In this document: in pieces, positions 50,084 through 58,972 of the stretch
Position numbering within the stretch: the first letter of the stretch is position 1
How the letters are laid out: each line of letters begins with the position of its first letter
From: CAYFYS01 sp965202905
Lineage (GTDB): Bacteria; Pseudomonadota; Alphaproteobacteria; MPNO01
Assembly: GCA_965202905.1 (NCBI GenBank)
Contig: OZ241868.1
Coordinates: forward strand, 1 to 64,000
DNA: 64,000 nucleotides
Reading direction: 5' to 3'
Made by a program: the position numbers and the translations under genes
Notes under the pieces: model-generated
Told to the model about the DNA's origin: nothing
The model's database searches: none
What the model saw: only the letters and a program-made list of their open reading frames with translations

Positions 50084-52212
50084 GCGGCACGACCGAGGCC
50101 TTCGCGCGCGTCAAGATCGACGCCCTGCTCAAGGATGTGGGCTGGAACCTGACCGACGGATCGAGCGTCCTGTTCGAACACGCGCTGCCCGACGGCACGC
50201 AGGCCGACTACGTGCTGTGCGACCGGCAGGGCCGTCCGATGGCGGCGCTGGAGGCCAAGCGCGCGAGCGCCGATCCGATCGCGGCGCAGGACCAGGGACG
50301 TCATTATGCGGAGCAACTCGGCGTGCCGTTCGTGTTCCTGTCGAACGGCGAGGAAGTGCGGTTCCTGGATCGGGAGACCGACGCCCACGCGCGGACGATA
50401 GCCGCCTTCTTTTCGCAGGACGATCTGGAACGGCGGATCGCCGCGCGGCGGGTGCGCCGCGACCTCGCCGATGTCGCTATCGACCGGAAGATCGTCGACC
50501 GCGGCTACCAGATCGCGTGTATCGAGGCGTTGTCCGCCGAAATATCGCGCGGCCGGCGCAAGCTGCTGGTCGAGATGGCGACGGGAACCGGCAAGACCCG
50601 CACGGCGGCGGCCTTCATCGGGCGGCTGTTCGAGGCGGGCGTCGTCACCCGCGTCCTGTTTCTCGTCGACCGGATCGCGCTGGCCCATCAGGCCGAGGAC
50701 GCGTTCACCGACCATCTCCGGGACTATCCCTGCCATGTGCTGCGGCCCGGCCGCGACTTCGACCACACCAGGCGCATCACCGTGGCGACCCTGCAGACCA
50801 TGATCGCCGAGTATCGCGACCTGTCGCCCGGCTATTTCGACCTCGTGATCACCGACGAATGCCACCGCTCGATCTACGGCAAGTGGAGCGGCGTGCTGCG
50901 GCATTTCGACGGCGTCCAGCTGGGGCTGACGGCGACGCCGTGCGCCGCGGCCGACGCGGTTTCCGATTCCGAGGACGGGCAGTCCGTGCGCGACACGCTG
51001 CGCTTTTTCGGACTTGCCGAACCCACCTTCCGCTACACCCTGCGCCGGGCCATCGAGGAGGGCCATCTCGCGCCCTACCGCATCTACCGGGCGATGACGG
51101 TGAAGACCGCCGCCGAAGACGGCTTCGAGGTCGGGCGCGGCGAACTCGACTGGAGCGCGATGGACGAGGGAACGCGGGCGGAGTTCGAGAAGCTGTTCGC
51201 CGCCGCGGACACGATCACGGTCGACCCGAGCGCCCTGGAACGCAAGTTCACCATCCCCGAGCGCAACCGCGCCCTGGTGCGGGAGTTTCGCGACGCGCAC
51301 GAGAAGGGCTTCATGGGCCGGGACGGCGTCAGACGCTGGCCCGCATGGGGCAAGACCATCGTGTTCGCGGTGACCCGGCGCCATGCAGAGACCCTGGCGG
51401 AGATGTTCGATGAGCGCTTCGCCGACCTGAAGCCGCACCCGACGACGCGCTACGCCGATTTCGTGGTCAGTGATGTGGGCGGCGGCCCCGCCCCCGACGC
51501 GACCGCCATCGTCAAGCGCTTCAAGGACGAGGACTATCCGAAGATACTCGTCAGCGTGAACATGCTCGATACCGGTTTCGATTGCCCGGAGGCGGTCAAC
51601 CTCGTCATGGCGCGGTTCACGCGCAGCGCCATCCTCTACCGGCAGATGCGCGGGCGGGGTACGCGCAAGGCGCCGCATATCGGGAAGACCGGGTTCACGA
51701 TCTTCGATTTCGTCGGGGTGACGGATTTCCACGGCGACGACGACGGCGATATCCCGGGCGGCCACCAGGGGGAATCGCAATCCTCCAGCCCGGGCGCGCC
51801 GCGCTTGCTTCTGACCCTCGACGTGGACGACCACATCGACCCGGAGAGCCGCGACTGGCTGACGCTCGACGAGACCGGCCGCATCGTGCGCACGCCGGAG
51901 CACGAGGCGCGCGCCGCCGGGATCGGCCTGCGCGTCGAGGCGTGGCGGGCGGAGCATGGCGGGTTCGATGCGGAACAGGCCCGCTGGGCGGGGCTGATCG
52001 GAAGCCGGGTGAAGGCGGACGCGATGACCATGGACGCCTTCGGCAAATGGAATTTCGACGAACATCCCTTCGCCGCCCTCGGCGGCTACGACCGGGCGCG
52101 GCGCGTATTCGGCGGCGAGCAGCCGCTCGGCAGGCTGATCGCCGGGTTCAACGCCGCGGTGTTCGGCCAATTGCAGGCGGCCGGCCGGCCCGAAGACGCC
52201 GGGGAGCGATAG
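50080..52212 (+). CDS. hsdR: Type I restriction enzyme, R (HsdR-like) subunit
   Basis: 710 aa, short for HsdR (commonly 750-1100). The N-terminal nuclease domain has DYVLCDRQGRPMAALEAKR, giving Asp and E58-A-K60 of the PD-(D/E)xK site. The motor has Walker A ATGTGKT (167-173), DECH (259-262), LTATP, and later LVSVNMLDTGFDCPEAVNLV with motif VI in YRQMRGRGTR. It cleaves unmodified DNA after ATP-driven translocation, in complex with HsdM and HsdS. It is followed after 4 bp by hsdM, giving the order R-M-S. The start lies in a 17-bp tandem repeat. Confidence 0.92.
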   Translation: MSGTTEAFARVKIDALLKDVGWNLTDGSSVLFEHALPDGTQADYVLCDRQGRPMAALEAKRASADPIAAQDQGRHYAEQLGVPFVFLSNGEEVRFLDRETDAHARTIAAFFSQDDLERRIAARRVRRDLADVAIDRKIVDRGYQIACIEALSAEISRGRRKLLVEMATGTGKTRTAAAFIGRLFEAGVVTRVLFLVDRIALAHQAEDAFTDHLRDYPCHVLRPGRDFDHTRRITVATLQTMIAEYRDLSPGYFDLVITDECHRSIYGKWSGVLRHFDGVQLGLTATPCAAADAVSDSEDGQSVRDTLRFFGLAEPTFRYTLRRAIEEGHLAPYRIYRAMTVKTAAEDGFEVGRGELDWSAMDEGTRAEFEKLFAAADTITVDPSALERKFTIPERNRALVREFRDAHEKGFMGRDGVRRWPAWGKTIVFAVTRRHAETLAEMFDERFADLKPHPTTRYADFVVSDVGGGPAPDATAIVKRFKDEDYPKILVSVNMLDTGFDCPEAVNLVMARFTRSAILYRQMRGRGTRKAPHIGKTGFTIFDFVGVTDFHGDDDGDIPGGHQGESQSSSPGAPRLLLTLDVDDHIDPESRDWLTLDETGRIVRTPEHEARAAGIGLRVEAWRAEHGGFDAEQARWAGLIGSRVKADAMTMDAFGKWNFDEHPFAALGGYDRARRVFGGEQPLGRLIAGFNAAVFGQLQAAGRPEDAGER

Positions 52213-52216
52213 GAAC

Positions 52217-53845
52217 ATGCCGATGACCCCCGAGCTCCGGCGCGGTATCGACCGCATCCGCGACTACCTGTTCGGCGGCGGCTACCCGAACCCGGCCCAG
52301 AACGCCGAACAGCTCAGCTTCCTGATCTATTTCTACATGTACGAGGCGGCGGACGCGGCGCGGGCGCGCGCGGCCGGTCGGCCCGGCGCTGCCCCCTATG
52401 CGAGCGTCTTCGACGGCGAATGGACCCTGCGCGACCCGCGCAACGCCCGCCAGCCCGGCGCCGGAACGGCGCCGCGCGAGCTCCTGCGCTGGTCGTCCTG
52501 GGCGCGCGCGCTGAACGGCGAGCGGCTGGTCGCCTGGGTGCGGGAGGAGGTGTTTCCGTTCCATGCCGCGCTCGCGGCAAACGGCGTCACGGACTTCATG
52601 GACGGCGCCCGGCTGGTGATCGACGAGCCGACCGTGCTCACCCAGGTCGTCAGCCAGTTGAACGATCTGCATCTCGACCGGGTGGACGCGGACACCAAGG
52701 GCGACCTGTTCGAGCATGTGCTGCGCCAGATCCGGCAGGCGGGCGAGCTCGGCCAGTTCCGCACGCCGCGCCATGTCATCCGGGCGCTGGTCCGGCTGGT
52801 CGATCCGCGGATCGGCGAGACGATCTACGACCCGGCGGCGGGGACGGCGGGCTTCCTGGTCGGCGCGTGGGACCATATCCGGCTCGCCAATTCCTCGCCC
52901 GTCGGGATCGAGGAGGTCGAGGCCGACGGCAAGACCATCCGGCGCGGCCTCGGCGACGCCTTGAGCTCCGACGAGGCGGAGCGGTTGCAGGAAGCGACCT
53001 TCCACGGCGCCGACGTGGACCCGCAGATGGTCCGCCTCGCCACCATGAACCTCACGTTGCGCGGGCTGGACCGGGTGCGCATCCTGCGCCGCGATGCGCT
53101 CACCCGGTCCCTCGACCGGGCCGCGAAGGCGGAGCTCGGCCTGCCGGCGCAGGGCTTCGACGTCATCCTCGCCAACCCGCCGTTTTCCGGCCGGCTGGAC
53201 CGCGACCGCATCGTCGAGGAGGTGAAGGTCGGCCGCACGGGTCAGACCGAACTCCTGTTCCTGCAATACATGCTCAACCATCTGAAGGATCGCGGGCGCT
53301 GCGGCGTGGTGGTTCCCGAAGGCGTGCTGTTCGGCTCCACCGGGGCGCACAGGGAGCTGCGCCGCCGGCTGGTCGAGAACAACATGGTCGAGGCGGTGCT
53401 GTCGCTGCCGGGCGGCGTGTTCAACCCCTATTCCGGCGTCAAGACCTCGGTGCTGGTCTTCCGCAAGGGCGGCGCGACCGACCGCGTGATGTTCCTGCAC
53501 GCCGACAATGACGGCTTCAAGCTCGACGCCAACCACGACCAGCCGGTCGAAGCCGACGACCTGCCCGGACTAGCTGGGGCGTTCCGGGATAGGGACGCGC
53601 GATGGGCGGCATGGCGCGGCCGCGCCCCGGACGAAGACTGGACGGAGAACTGGTGGTTCGCCGAGGCCGACGCCATCCGCGCCGCCGATTTCAACCTCAG
53701 CGCCAACCGCCACCGGCCGTTGAGTCGGGCGAAGGTCGAGCACCGCGACCCGCTGGAGATCCTGGACGAATTGCGAGGGATCGAGACCGAGATTTTGGGC
53801 GAGATCGACGAACTGGCGGAGGCGGTGCGAGGGATGGATAAATGA
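52217..53845 (+). CDS. hsdM: Type I restriction-modification, M subunit
   Basis: 542 aa N6-adenine methyltransferase. HsdM N-terminal helical region (LRRGIDRIRDYLFGGGYPNP), SAM-binding DPAAGTAGFLVGAWD (about 205), and catalytic NPPF (320-323) in ILANPPFSGRLD. TGQTELLFLQYMLNHLKDRG and VVVPEGVLFG follow as usual. The protein methylates adenines in the target site chosen by HsdS. It overlaps hsdS by ATGA, so M and S are coupled. Confidence 0.93.
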   Translation: MPMTPELRRGIDRIRDYLFGGGYPNPAQNAEQLSFLIYFYMYEAADAARARAAGRPGAAPYASVFDGEWTLRDPRNARQPGAGTAPRELLRWSSWARALNGERLVAWVREEVFPFHAALAANGVTDFMDGARLVIDEPTVLTQVVSQLNDLHLDRVDADTKGDLFEHVLRQIRQAGELGQFRTPRHVIRALVRLVDPRIGETIYDPAAGTAGFLVGAWDHIRLANSSPVGIEEVEADGKTIRRGLGDALSSDEAERLQEATFHGADVDPQMVRLATMNLTLRGLDRVRILRRDALTRSLDRAAKAELGLPAQGFDVILANPPFSGRLDRDRIVEEVKVGRTGQTELLFLQYMLNHLKDRGRCGVVVPEGVLFGSTGAHRELRRRLVENNMVEAVLSLPGGVFNPYSGVKTSVLVFRKGGATDRVMFLHADNDGFKLDANHDQPVEADDLPGLAGAFRDRDARWAAWRGRAPDEDWTENWWFAEADAIRAADFNLSANRHRPLSRAKVEHRDPLEILDELRGIETEILGEIDELAEAVRGMDK

Positions 53846-54357
53846 TGCCGTTGGTTCCACTTAGAGATTTCTGCAAATTCTCATCAGGGGGGAAACTCAA
53901 ACTCAGCAAGCGTAATTATATTACTTCTGGTTATCCTGCCTTTAGTGCAACAGGCCAGGATGGTTTCCTCGATTGCTGGGAATACCGAGTACCGGCGATA
54001 GTAATATCGTCGATTGGAGCGCGTTGCGGAAAAGCGTTTCTGGCGGATGGAAAATGGGCCAGCCTTGCGAATACCTATCTTGTTTTTCCTGATCTCACTG
54101 AGGCGATGCCAGAATTCATTTGGTATCAGCTCAATGATGAAGAAAGTTGGATTAAATCAGGGTCGGCGCAGCCTTTTATAAAGCCGTCGGATATCAAAGC
54201 ACGTAAGGTTGCTCTCCCGCCGCTCGACGAGCAGAGGCGGATCGTGGGCATCCTGAACCGAGTGACAAAGACTGAGAGACTTCATGTCCACGCTGCCAAG
54301 GTTGCTTCATCGCTTCGCACGTCTCTTATGGCCCGTCTACTGGAGGGTGCCAAGTGA
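53842..54357 (+). CDS. hsdS: Type I R-M specificity subunit, half-size (single TRD)
   Basis: 171 aa with one target-recognition domain (VPLRDFCKFSSGGKLK, GYPAFSATGQDGFLDCWEY, IVISSIGARCGKAFL) and one conserved C-terminal coiled-coil region (LPPLDEQRRIVGILNRV). Normal HsdS has two TRDs in about 400 aa; a half-size protein could dimerise and recognise a palindromic bipartite site. It has clearly lower GC than hsdRM, consistent with replacement of the TRD by transfer. The last bases overlap the truncated vsr gene (GTGA). Confidence 0.88.
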   Translation: MMPLVPLRDFCKFSSGGKLKLSKRNYITSGYPAFSATGQDGFLDCWEYRVPAIVISSIGARCGKAFLADGKWASLANTYLVFPDLTEAMPEFIWYQLNDEESWIKSGSAQPFIKPSDIKARKVALPPLDEQRRIVGILNRVTKTERLHVHAAKVASSLRTSLMARLLEGAK

Positions 54358-54740
54358 CCGACATCGTGGACAGCAAGCGGCGAAGCGAGTTGATGGCGGG
54401 GATTCGCGGACGCGACACGGCCCCGGAACTGACCGTCCGCCGAATCGCCCACCGGATGGGCCTGCGCTTCCGTCTGCACCGCAAGGACCTCCCCGGCCGC
54501 CCCGATCTGGTGTTCTCGAAACGCTGGTTTGCTTACGATCGACTGCCTGATCCGGATGAGCGCGACGATGGACAGGATGGCGGTTCGCCCTGTATATGGC
54601 ACGAATGCCGCCGGCGTGGTCGTCCCGCAATCGCGCCATGTCGATGGCGGTGGTTCCCACAGCGTCCCTCCTCACGTTGGGCCACCCTGCGAGTGCGCCA
54701 AGTCCCATCCTGGTGTCCCGAGGATGACTGCGTGTGGTAG
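54354..54740 (+). pseudogene. Truncated Vsr (very short patch repair) endonuclease
   Basis: From GTG 54354 the first 60 or so residues are Vsr-like (SKRRSELMAGIRGRDTAPEL, RLHRKDLPGRPDLVFSKRW), including the PGRPD segment that bears the catalytic Asp. After KRW the sequence no longer resembles Vsr; the HGCFWHxH zinc/catalytic block and everything beyond are missing, replaced by unrelated sequence up to the stop at 54740. A deletion or rearrangement has removed the C-terminal half. GTGA overlap shows it was once co-translated with hsdS. Confidence 0.8.
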
Positions 54741-54776
54741 ATCTCCGGGCATCAGCATGGGACACTGAAATACGAT

Positions 54777-54812
54777 GACGGTACTTCCATGACCGACGGT
54801 ACTTCCATGACC
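54777..54812. repeat. 18-bp tandem duplication over the GHKL gene start
   Basis: Two perfect copies of gacggtacttccatgacc (54777-54794, 54795-54812). Each has an in-frame ATG (54789, 54807), giving proteins of 858 or 852 aa. Confidence 0.95.
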
Positions 54813-57365
54813 AATGAACCGACATTCGTGGCTATCGGTAATGCGACCGACCGCATCGAGGTTCGTCTCGGCTACAGAATCATCGAGTTGTTCTCCGAAG
54901 GCCTCTACACCAGCCCGAACAAGGCCGTCGAGGAGCTGGTTGCCAATTCTTTCGACGCAGGGGCTCAGAAAGTCCATGTACTCCTCTCGTCGAACCTGCA
55001 CAATCAGGACGCGACGATTGCGGTGTTCGACGACGGCGAGGGGATGGATCAGGAGGGCTTAAAACGCCACTGGCTCATCGGCACCAGCAACAAGCGCAAG
55101 CTGTCGAAACTCCCGAGGCGCCGACAGCAGATCGGGAAATTCGGGATCGGAAAGCTGGCCACGTATGTGCTTGCCAATCGTCTCACTCATATAAGCAAGT
55201 GCAAGGGCGAGTACTACTCGACTTCCATGGATTACCAAACCATCGAAAGACGCGTAGATCAAGAGATTGAACCGAAGGCGCCTATCATACTTGCGCTCCG
55301 AGAGTTGACCGAGAAGCAGGCAAGGCAGGCTATTGAGCCTTGGACCAGGACGGCAGCGTTCAAGGCGGCAAAGACTGTGCTGTTCGGCCGGGGAAGCCCG
55401 GGGTCTTGGACACTCAGCATCATGTCATCGCTCAAGCCCAAGGTACACGAGATCAAGCAGGGAACTCTCGGATGGGTGCTGCGCACCGCATTACCCCTTC
55501 GGCCCGACTTTGGTATCTGGCTGAACGGCCAAGCGCTGGAATCGAGCAAGGAAGGCAAAGGCCTGCTCAAGCGGTGGGTTCTCGGAAGGGATCTGGTCGA
55601 GCTTCCCAGACCAAGTCCCAAGCTCATCACCCCATCGGAAGACGTGAACGCTGATGAATCCAGCGAACATCGTTTCCGGCTTGATGTGCCGGGGCTTGGG
55701 CTTATCACGGGGTATGCAGAGGCATACAAGGATCTCCTGACCGGAAAGTCGGATGAAATCGGCCGGAGCCACGGCTTCTTCGTTTATGTGTACGGACGGC
55801 TTCTCAACGTTTATGACGGGCACTTCGGTATCTCTCCCGACGAGCTGAGACACGGCACATTTGGACGCTTCCGCCTCGTAGTCCATATGGACGGACTGGA
55901 CGTAGGACTCCGCTCAAATCGCGAGGCAGTTGGCGAGGGTCCGTTGCTTGATACGGCGCAAGACGTGTTGCGGGCGATTTTCAACGCGGTGCGTCATACG
56001 ATAGAGGCGCAGGAGAGCGACGAAGCACCAGGAGCAAAGTTGGCTCGCGTGCTCGCTGCCAGTCCAGCCAGCTTGTCCCGCCGGCCAATCGTCGATTTGT
56101 CTCGAGCTGTTGCGGCCGGCAAGAGCAGGTCCCGCTATTTGATAATCCCGGAGTATGAATCGGACGAGAAGATGGGTGCATTTTTCGTCGATCTCGATAA
56201 ACGGGTAACCGACGAAGCCGAACAATTTCTCACCGGTGTCAACATCGACTTTAAAGGATCGTCACGCGACGGGATCGCCAGGTTCGACACGCTGTCGCGC
56301 ATGTTGCGCCTGAATGGATGGCATCCTTTTGTCGCCACTTTCCACGACGAATTCATGAACAAACGGCTGGGCCAGCCGTTGGAATTGCTGGCGATGGCCG
56401 AGGTCCTCACCGAGGCTCATCTCCATGTCATTGGTGTCGAGGCGTCGAAAATCGAAGGCTTTCTCTCTGCACGCGATCAACTTTTGCGAAACCTCACGAA
56501 TGAATCAGGCCGCCGGAGTGCTTTGTCCGTGGCCAATGCTCTTTCGGAGGCACGTAACAGCCCGGATCGTCTGGAGAAGGCCGTCTGCGATGCATTCCGC
56601 AGCCTCGGTTTCGACGTAACTCCCCTTGGCAAGAGGGGCGATCCGGATGGAGTGGCAGCCGCATACTTGTCGGCGGATGACCAAGGAAAGTCTCGGCATT
56701 ACAAGGTGAGCCTGGAGGCCAAGAGTAAGGAGGCATCAGGTGCAAAGGTTTCTGCAAAGGGCGTCGGCATCTCCACGGTCGCTCAACATCGAGACAAACG
56801 CGAATGCGAGCATGCGATCGTGATCGGGCCGGCATTTCCGACTTTAGGAGGGGAAACCTCGAACTTGGGAACCCAGATCAAGGCCGACCGGGAAAGGTCG
56901 CGAGCGGCTGGAGCGACCAAGACCATAACTCTCATCACCGTGGACGACCTCGCCCGTCTCGTTCGGCTTCGGCCCGTGAAACAGATCGGCCTTATGAAGC
57001 TCCGCGAGCTGTTCCAGAATTGCAGTCTTCCCGATGAAAGCACTGTATGGGTCGACTCGATTCACCAAGCTATCGTGGAAAAACCTCCCTACCGTAAGAT
57101 TGTCGAGACAATCGAGACGCTACAAAAGAAGTTTAAGAGAGCATCTGTAAAATATTCTGCACTTCTTGTTGAGCTTTCGCACATGACACCTCCGATCGAG
57201 TACGAGAGAGACGAGGATCTCTTCGAGCTATGCAGAGGAATGGCACAAATGGCACCGGGCGCCATGTTTGCAAACCCCGATACAATCGAGCTCGACCAGA
57301 GTGCGGAGAACGTGGTCGCCGCCATCGAAGCGGCTATGCAGGACTATCCACTGGATGAACGGTGA
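54789..57365 (+). CDS. GHKL ATPase (MORC/MutL/Hsp90-like) fused to a restriction-endonuclease-like domain
   Basis: 858 aa from ATG 54789 (ATG 54807 also possible). Bergerat ATP fold: N-box EELVANSFDAG (Glu49, Asn53, Asp56), G1 DDGEGMD (81-87), IGTSNKR, and the glycine lid IGKFGIGKLA (115-124). A transducer-like region holds HGTFGRFRLVVHMDGLDVGL. Near residues 590-700 a PD-(D/E)xK-type domain is suggested by GFDVTPLGKRGDPDG (Asp618) and SLEAKSK (E643-x-K645). GHKL ATPases of this sort have been predicted as bacterial R-M components (Iyer, Abhiman and Aravind's MORC work). It overlaps the methyltransferase gene by GTGA and has lower GC than the core genes. Confidence 0.82.
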   Translation: MTDGTSMTNEPTFVAIGNATDRIEVRLGYRIIELFSEGLYTSPNKAVEELVANSFDAGAQKVHVLLSSNLHNQDATIAVFDDGEGMDQEGLKRHWLIGTSNKRKLSKLPRRRQQIGKFGIGKLATYVLANRLTHISKCKGEYYSTSMDYQTIERRVDQEIEPKAPIILALRELTEKQARQAIEPWTRTAAFKAAKTVLFGRGSPGSWTLSIMSSLKPKVHEIKQGTLGWVLRTALPLRPDFGIWLNGQALESSKEGKGLLKRWVLGRDLVELPRPSPKLITPSEDVNADESSEHRFRLDVPGLGLITGYAEAYKDLLTGKSDEIGRSHGFFVYVYGRLLNVYDGHFGISPDELRHGTFGRFRLVVHMDGLDVGLRSNREAVGEGPLLDTAQDVLRAIFNAVRHTIEAQESDEAPGAKLARVLAASPASLSRRPIVDLSRAVAAGKSRSRYLIIPEYESDEKMGAFFVDLDKRVTDEAEQFLTGVNIDFKGSSRDGIARFDTLSRMLRLNGWHPFVATFHDEFMNKRLGQPLELLAMAEVLTEAHLHVIGVEASKIEGFLSARDQLLRNLTNESGRRSALSVANALSEARNSPDRLEKAVCDAFRSLGFDVTPLGKRGDPDGVAAAYLSADDQGKSRHYKVSLEAKSKEASGAKVSAKGVGISTVAQHRDKRECEHAIVIGPAFPTLGGETSNLGTQIKADRERSRAAGATKTITLITVDDLARLVRLRPVKQIGLMKLRELFQNCSLPDESTVWVDSIHQAIVEKPPYRKIVETIETLQKKFKRASVKYSALLVELSHMTPPIEYERDEDLFELCRGMAQMAPGAMFANPDTIELDQSAENVVAAIEAAMQDYPLDER

Positions 57366-58618
57366 AGAGTGAGCGGCCTTCGATGAACCGATTGCGCGAA
57401 AAGAGTGTCTATGAAATTCTCGGACGCGACTCGGTTCATCCGTTCCCCGCACGGATGGCGCCGGGCCTCGCGCTCGATGAGATCGCGAAATACCGAAGGC
57501 CCTTGCGCATTCTCGATCCGATGTCGGGGTCCGGCACGGTGCTCGCCGTCGCGCACTCCAAGGGACATCATGCTGTCGGTGTCGATCTCGATCCTCTTGC
57601 GGTGCTCATTTCGAGAGTCTGGACGACTGCCATCGACGTAGAGGCCGTTCGAGACACGGCTACCACGGTGCTGGAACATGCCCGCCGTATCTTCACGTCG
57701 TTACCGACGCGGGATGCTTATCCGAGGAACGCAGACACCGAGACCCGACAGTTCACAAGATATTGGTTTGATGATTACGCGCGACGACAGCTTGCCTCGC
57801 TCGCTGCAGCCATAGAACGGCCTCGAGACAGCACGATCCGTGACGCGTTGTGGTGTGCCTTCTCGCGTCTGATCATCACCAAGCAGTCCGGTGCATCGCT
57901 GGCCATGGATCTGTCGCATAGCCGGCCGCATCGGAAGTTCAAACGTGCGCCTGCAAAACCCTTTCGCGGATTCTTGTCCGCTGTGGATCGCGTCACCACA
58001 AACTGCATTGACAGCAGGAGTTGGCCCCGCGGCCCTACGGTACAAGCGCAAGAAGGAGATGCGCGACACCTCAATCTCCAGGATAGATCCGTCGATTTGG
58101 TAATCACGTCCCCCCCATACCTGAACGCGATCGACTACCTGCGGTGCAGCAAGTTCTCGCTAGTGTGGATGGGATACTCCGTTGGCGAGCTCCGCCGCCT
58201 CAGATCCACGACGGTCGGTACTGAAGTTGGAATGGACGCGCGCGACGATCAAAAAATCCAAAAAATTCTATCCGAGCTGAAGTTGCGACCGAAGCTACAA
58301 AAGAGACAAGAAGCTATGCTCGCTCGGTACATCGATGACATGCAGTGCGCTGTCAGCGAGATATCCAGAGTTCTTGCCGGCAATGGGAGGGCGATATATG
58401 TAGTTGGCGAGAACACTGTGCGCGGTACATTCATCCGCAACGCGATGATCGTGGAAGCAGTCGCGAACACCGCAGGACTCCGCTGCATTGCGCGCCGTTC
58501 ACGAGAACTACCTGCGAACCGCCGATATTTGCCTCCTCCGTCGAAACAGTCCGAAACGGCAGCACTCGGCAACCGCCTGCGCCGCGAGGTGATACTCACG
58601 TTTAGCAAAATGGCATAG
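57362..58618 (+). CDS. Site-specific DNA methyltransferase (N4-C or N6-A) coupled to the GHKL-nuclease
   Basis: 418 aa from GTG 57362 (GTGA overlap); ATG 57383 is an alternative. The SAM-binding motif is DPMSGSGTV (52-60), early in the protein. The catalytic motif is TSPPY (249-253) in VITSPPYLNAIDYLR, a form frequent in N4-cytosine methyltransferases, though N6-adenine is not excluded. Motif order (FxGxG before SPPY) is that of the gamma class. Between them a 190-residue helical segment may bind DNA. The neighbour's nuclease domain suggests that this enzyme protects host DNA from the GHKL protein. Confidence 0.85.
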   Translation: MKSERPSMNRLREKSVYEILGRDSVHPFPARMAPGLALDEIAKYRRPLRILDPMSGSGTVLAVAHSKGHHAVGVDLDPLAVLISRVWTTAIDVEAVRDTATTVLEHARRIFTSLPTRDAYPRNADTETRQFTRYWFDDYARRQLASLAAAIERPRDSTIRDALWCAFSRLIITKQSGASLAMDLSHSRPHRKFKRAPAKPFRGFLSAVDRVTTNCIDSRSWPRGPTVQAQEGDARHLNLQDRSVDLVITSPPYLNAIDYLRCSKFSLVWMGYSVGELRRLRSTTVGTEVGMDARDDQKIQKILSELKLRPKLQKRQEAMLARYIDDMQCAVSEISRVLAGNGRAIYVVGENTVRGTFIRNAMIVEAVANTAGLRCIARRSRELPANRRYLPPPSKQSETAALGNRLRREVILTFSKMA

Positions 58619-58691
58619 CTCTCATCAAGGTTAGGAAATCTCTGAAGATATTGGATGGGTGTATAGGTTGAGTGTATAATTGTGATTGGTC

Positions 58692-58886
58692 ATGCATCAG
58701 CAGACATTCACGGATCTGGACTATGACAACAAGAAGCGCAAGACGCGGCGCGAGCGCTTCTCGGAGCGGATGGAAAAGCTGATCCCGCTGGATCGTCTTG
58801 AGGACCGGGTAGCGCCAGCTTATCCGAAGGGCGGCAAGAGGGGCCGCTAACCCTATCCGCTGTCGGCGATACTCCGCGTGCATTAT
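58692..58886 (+). pseudogene. IS5-family transposase N-terminal remnant with an in-frame stop
   Basis: From ATG 58692 the frame reads MHQQTFTDLDYDNKKRKTRR, RMEKLIPLDRL and YPKGGKRGR, then a TAA (58848-58850), then PYPLSAILRVHY in the same frame. This matches IS5-group transposases (QTF...KKRKTRRE...YPKxGKRGRQPYPLxxMLRVHxMQ), with the Gln codon changed to stop. The rest of the element is missing. It marks the right edge of the low-GC defence island. The 86 bp after it carry no gene. Confidence 0.85.
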
Positions 58887-58972
58887 CATAGGGGATACCT
58901 CCCAAATCGGAGGATCCCAACGCCAATCCCGCGCTCCACAGCGATCTCCGCCTTGGCCCGAGCTGCGCCGGT

